From Fasciola hepatica (Eukaryota > Platyhelminthes > Trematoda > Plagiorchiida > Fasciolidae), in assembly GCA_948099385.1 (NCBI GenBank), contig CANUEZ040000207.1, positions 372,001 through 436,000 on the forward strand: a stretch of DNA of 64,000 nt, in the 5' to 3' direction. Shown here piece after piece: positions 61,942 through 64,000 of this stretch. The position numbers were made by a program, and so were the translations under genes. Numbering within the stretch: position 1 is the stretch's first letter; the number at the start of each line of letters is the position of its first letter. The notes under the pieces are model-generated. The model saw nothing but the letters and a program-made list of their open reading frames with translations, made no database searches and had not been told where the DNA came from.

Positions 61942-64000
61942 TTCTAGGGCAGTGAAACTCCGGAAGTTGTTACGAAACAGCATGAAATATTTTCTGAATA
62001 TACACTTGTATACCGTAGATAATTTACTTCTTATAACTTTAAAACCACAAATGGGACAATATATTTGGAAAAATACTTGACAACTATTCTTTTTGCCTGC
62101 CGATGCGTTTGTTATACAACAATTCATAACAATTCAGGGAGGTGGCAGCGATCAATGAAAGTCTACCCAATGAAAAAGTGACAAGAGGTGGTATGAATGG
62201 AAAACGGGCCGTTATTGCCCAAAGTCCACAGTGATAACCGTCTGACTACCGCCGACCACTCAGGAGCAGAATTATCCTGCCACATGTTTATTCCAGCCGG
62301 GATTGTCCGCTCCTCATGCTGCTGAAAGAATAAAAAGTCCGTATGGACAGGGGGACATATTTTGCGTTTGATCTATCTTCAGTAAAGGAATGGTTATCCA
62401 GTACCTAATTTATCAAGCTTATATACCAATGTTTGAGCTGTGTAATGACATTAAGGTGGGCGCGATAACTACCTGAAGGATTGGGCGAGCAAATCAAAGC
62501 GAACTAGAGTGAAAAACAGTACGTCAGTGACACAGTATGCAAAATACTCGAAACGGAAGGTTTTGATATCAACAGTATGGTATTGTGTGTGGATGACAGG
62601 ACGAAATTTCTCCGGGAGCACACGACTAGTTTCGCGGATGTTGCCACTTATCAGGTGTGCGTAGTCCTTGCTTTCCAGCCCAATTATCTTTATACTTGAG
62701 CACTGAGTGATTCTAAAAATGGACTTCACCCATGCAGGCTCTATTCGGTTCAGATGAGATTATAGCTGTAAAACGGAAATTTGTCGGAATGGTTCCTGCT
62801 GTGTCCGGACTAATCAGTCGCGCCTACTGCACGGAAAATCGATCGACATCATCTTCGTGGTTGTTTATGTTTAATCAGACCATGTTCGTTGACCCATTGA
62901 TCCCACTTTGTATCGACTAACCATGTTTGGCCTAAGGTAAATGCGTGCTAGTACATGCATTTCACTGACTTTACTCTGATAACTTGCACTTGTCTGCTGT
63001 TTGCTCGCAAGCTACGGCCGCGTCGTACAAATACATAAAGTGCCACCATCAATTGGTCTAATAATAATTACGAACACAAAAGCCCCCTTTTTTGAGCTTA
63101 CTACTCATTACCTAGCTAATATCTTGTTAACCACGCTGCATTCACGTGGATTATGATCAGCCAGAACAAGGTCAGGAATTCTTGAAAACAACTGTTTACC
63201 CTTCAGCCATTTCGGTCATTAGGTAATACCCATCGAGGTTGGAGAAGACTTTAGATAGTCCAAGTTGAAAGATAGAATTCTTCAACTCAGAATGATCTAT
63301 AATTAATAGGCTAAATTGTTCCCTGTGGGTTGTATGCAACTTTTTCATGTTAAGAAGATGCATAATCCTGATGATTACCGCGCCTCGCAAGCACACGGAA
63401 ATGATGGCATACACATTGTGCCTGGACACCTAGATACTGTGACAAACATGAACATTCAAGTTAGGATACATACACTAAATGAGGAAATTCTTGTCGTACA
63501 CGCTCATCAGTCGTGTACGTAGGTATGACATCAGGCAAACGACTGGATTTTTGAAGAGAATAAGGTGACTGAAGTGATATCCATGGGACTTGGGTATTAG
63601 AAGGATGAAAGGAATTCTTTCAGGAGTGTTTGTCTTCTGAATTGACTGTTCAAATATATGAATATTCCGCAGTGTCACTTGTTGATTTGGTTTACGCGAA
63701 AACAGCTGACAATTTGGGTGATTCCGTCCAATTTAAATGGCTAATAAATATGCACTGTGTACGATGGTTCCAGTTACTATTCATGAGCTCAGTACTCAAA
63801 TGAAAACAAAATGACTGACAATATGGAAGTATCAAGGAAGGAATCAGGGTAAGTGGCATCAATTCATAAACGTTTGTTTGTGTGAATGCAAGCGGGCCCT
63901 TGGGTGCAACATTCATCTCTGTCTGTAAGTGGTTGTATCCAGGAGAGCTAGGCAGATCTTTAGGACCCAACCCAATGTGCTTAACATGCCTAGTTGTGAT
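61942..64000. other. No recognisable gene (right arm end)
   Basis: Mirror of 3511-5569, including the 8-bp hairpin at 63495-63519. Sequence is cut by the window edge. Confidence 0.5.

Larger units (their letters stand above)
38220..64000 (-). repeat. Right arm of giant inverted repeat
   Basis: Reverse complement of 3511-29155. It carries the same elements in opposite order and strand. Differences from the left arm seen directly include 139 bases at 60632-60770 where the left arm has only 5, an (CA)11 run at 51693-51714 versus (TG)10, nine C at 60434-60442 versus eight G, and scattered substitutions. The arm runs off the window at 64000, so its full length is unknown. Confidence 0.95.

Noticed and set aside
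1..64000. CRISPR array, operons or other prokaryotic features
   Set aside because: No regularly spaced repeats or gene-dense strand-coherent frames; all evidence points to a eukaryotic genome.

Overview
This is non-coding-rich eukaryotic DNA, most likely from a parasitic flatworm and probably a trematode. It has no long open frames (the longest is about 206 codons and is low-complexity), short exon-like pieces with GT/AG borders, many degraded CR1-like non-LTR retrotransposons, tRNA-derived SINE-like pieces and exons of a CAP/SCP-TAPS (venom-allergen-like) gene, a family heavily expanded in helminths. The taxon is an inference; nothing here names a species.

The dominant structure is a giant inverted repeat. 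The left arm (at least 3511-29155, probably continuing to the left edge or beyond) is repeated in reverse complement as the right arm (38220-64000). The arms flank a 9,064-bp unpaired spacer (29156-38219). Paired positions sum to 67375 near the centre, 67376 between about 8 and 15 kb, 67377 near 6.8 kb, and 67511 outside a 134-bp length difference near 6741/60632. The arms are nearly but not perfectly identical: scattered substitutions, one microsatellite difference, one homopolymer difference and one 139-for-5-bp replacement. The inner roughly 7 kb looks identical apart from one base. Positions 1-3510 have no partner inside the window because the window ends.

Each arm, read from outside to centre, holds: a tRNA-like SINE and an (AT)n tract (left edge only); a dispersed repeat (family 2); a broken CAP-domain gene (exon 1, a long intron, exons 2 and 3); a Thr/Val-coding low-complexity tract; a cluster of CR1-like fragments in conflicting orientations; a long stretch without recognisable genes; a nearly complete but decayed CR1-like element with endonuclease, reverse transcriptase and a 5-bp tail repeat; a second LINE lying head-to-head with it; a GAT trinucleotide tract; dispersed repeat family 1; a tRNA-derived SINE; and another family 2 copy that ends close to the inner arm border.

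The spacer holds a second, separate CAP-family first exon on the minus strand. It has a clean start codon, signal peptide and splice donor but one in-frame TAG. The spacer also has another family 1 copy, a possible Ty3/Gypsy protease relic and a possible LINE C-terminal relic. No gene in the window is demonstrably intact. The main points of interest are the palindrome itself (real structure versus inverted haplotype misjoin) and the local multiplication and decay of the CAP-domain gene within it.
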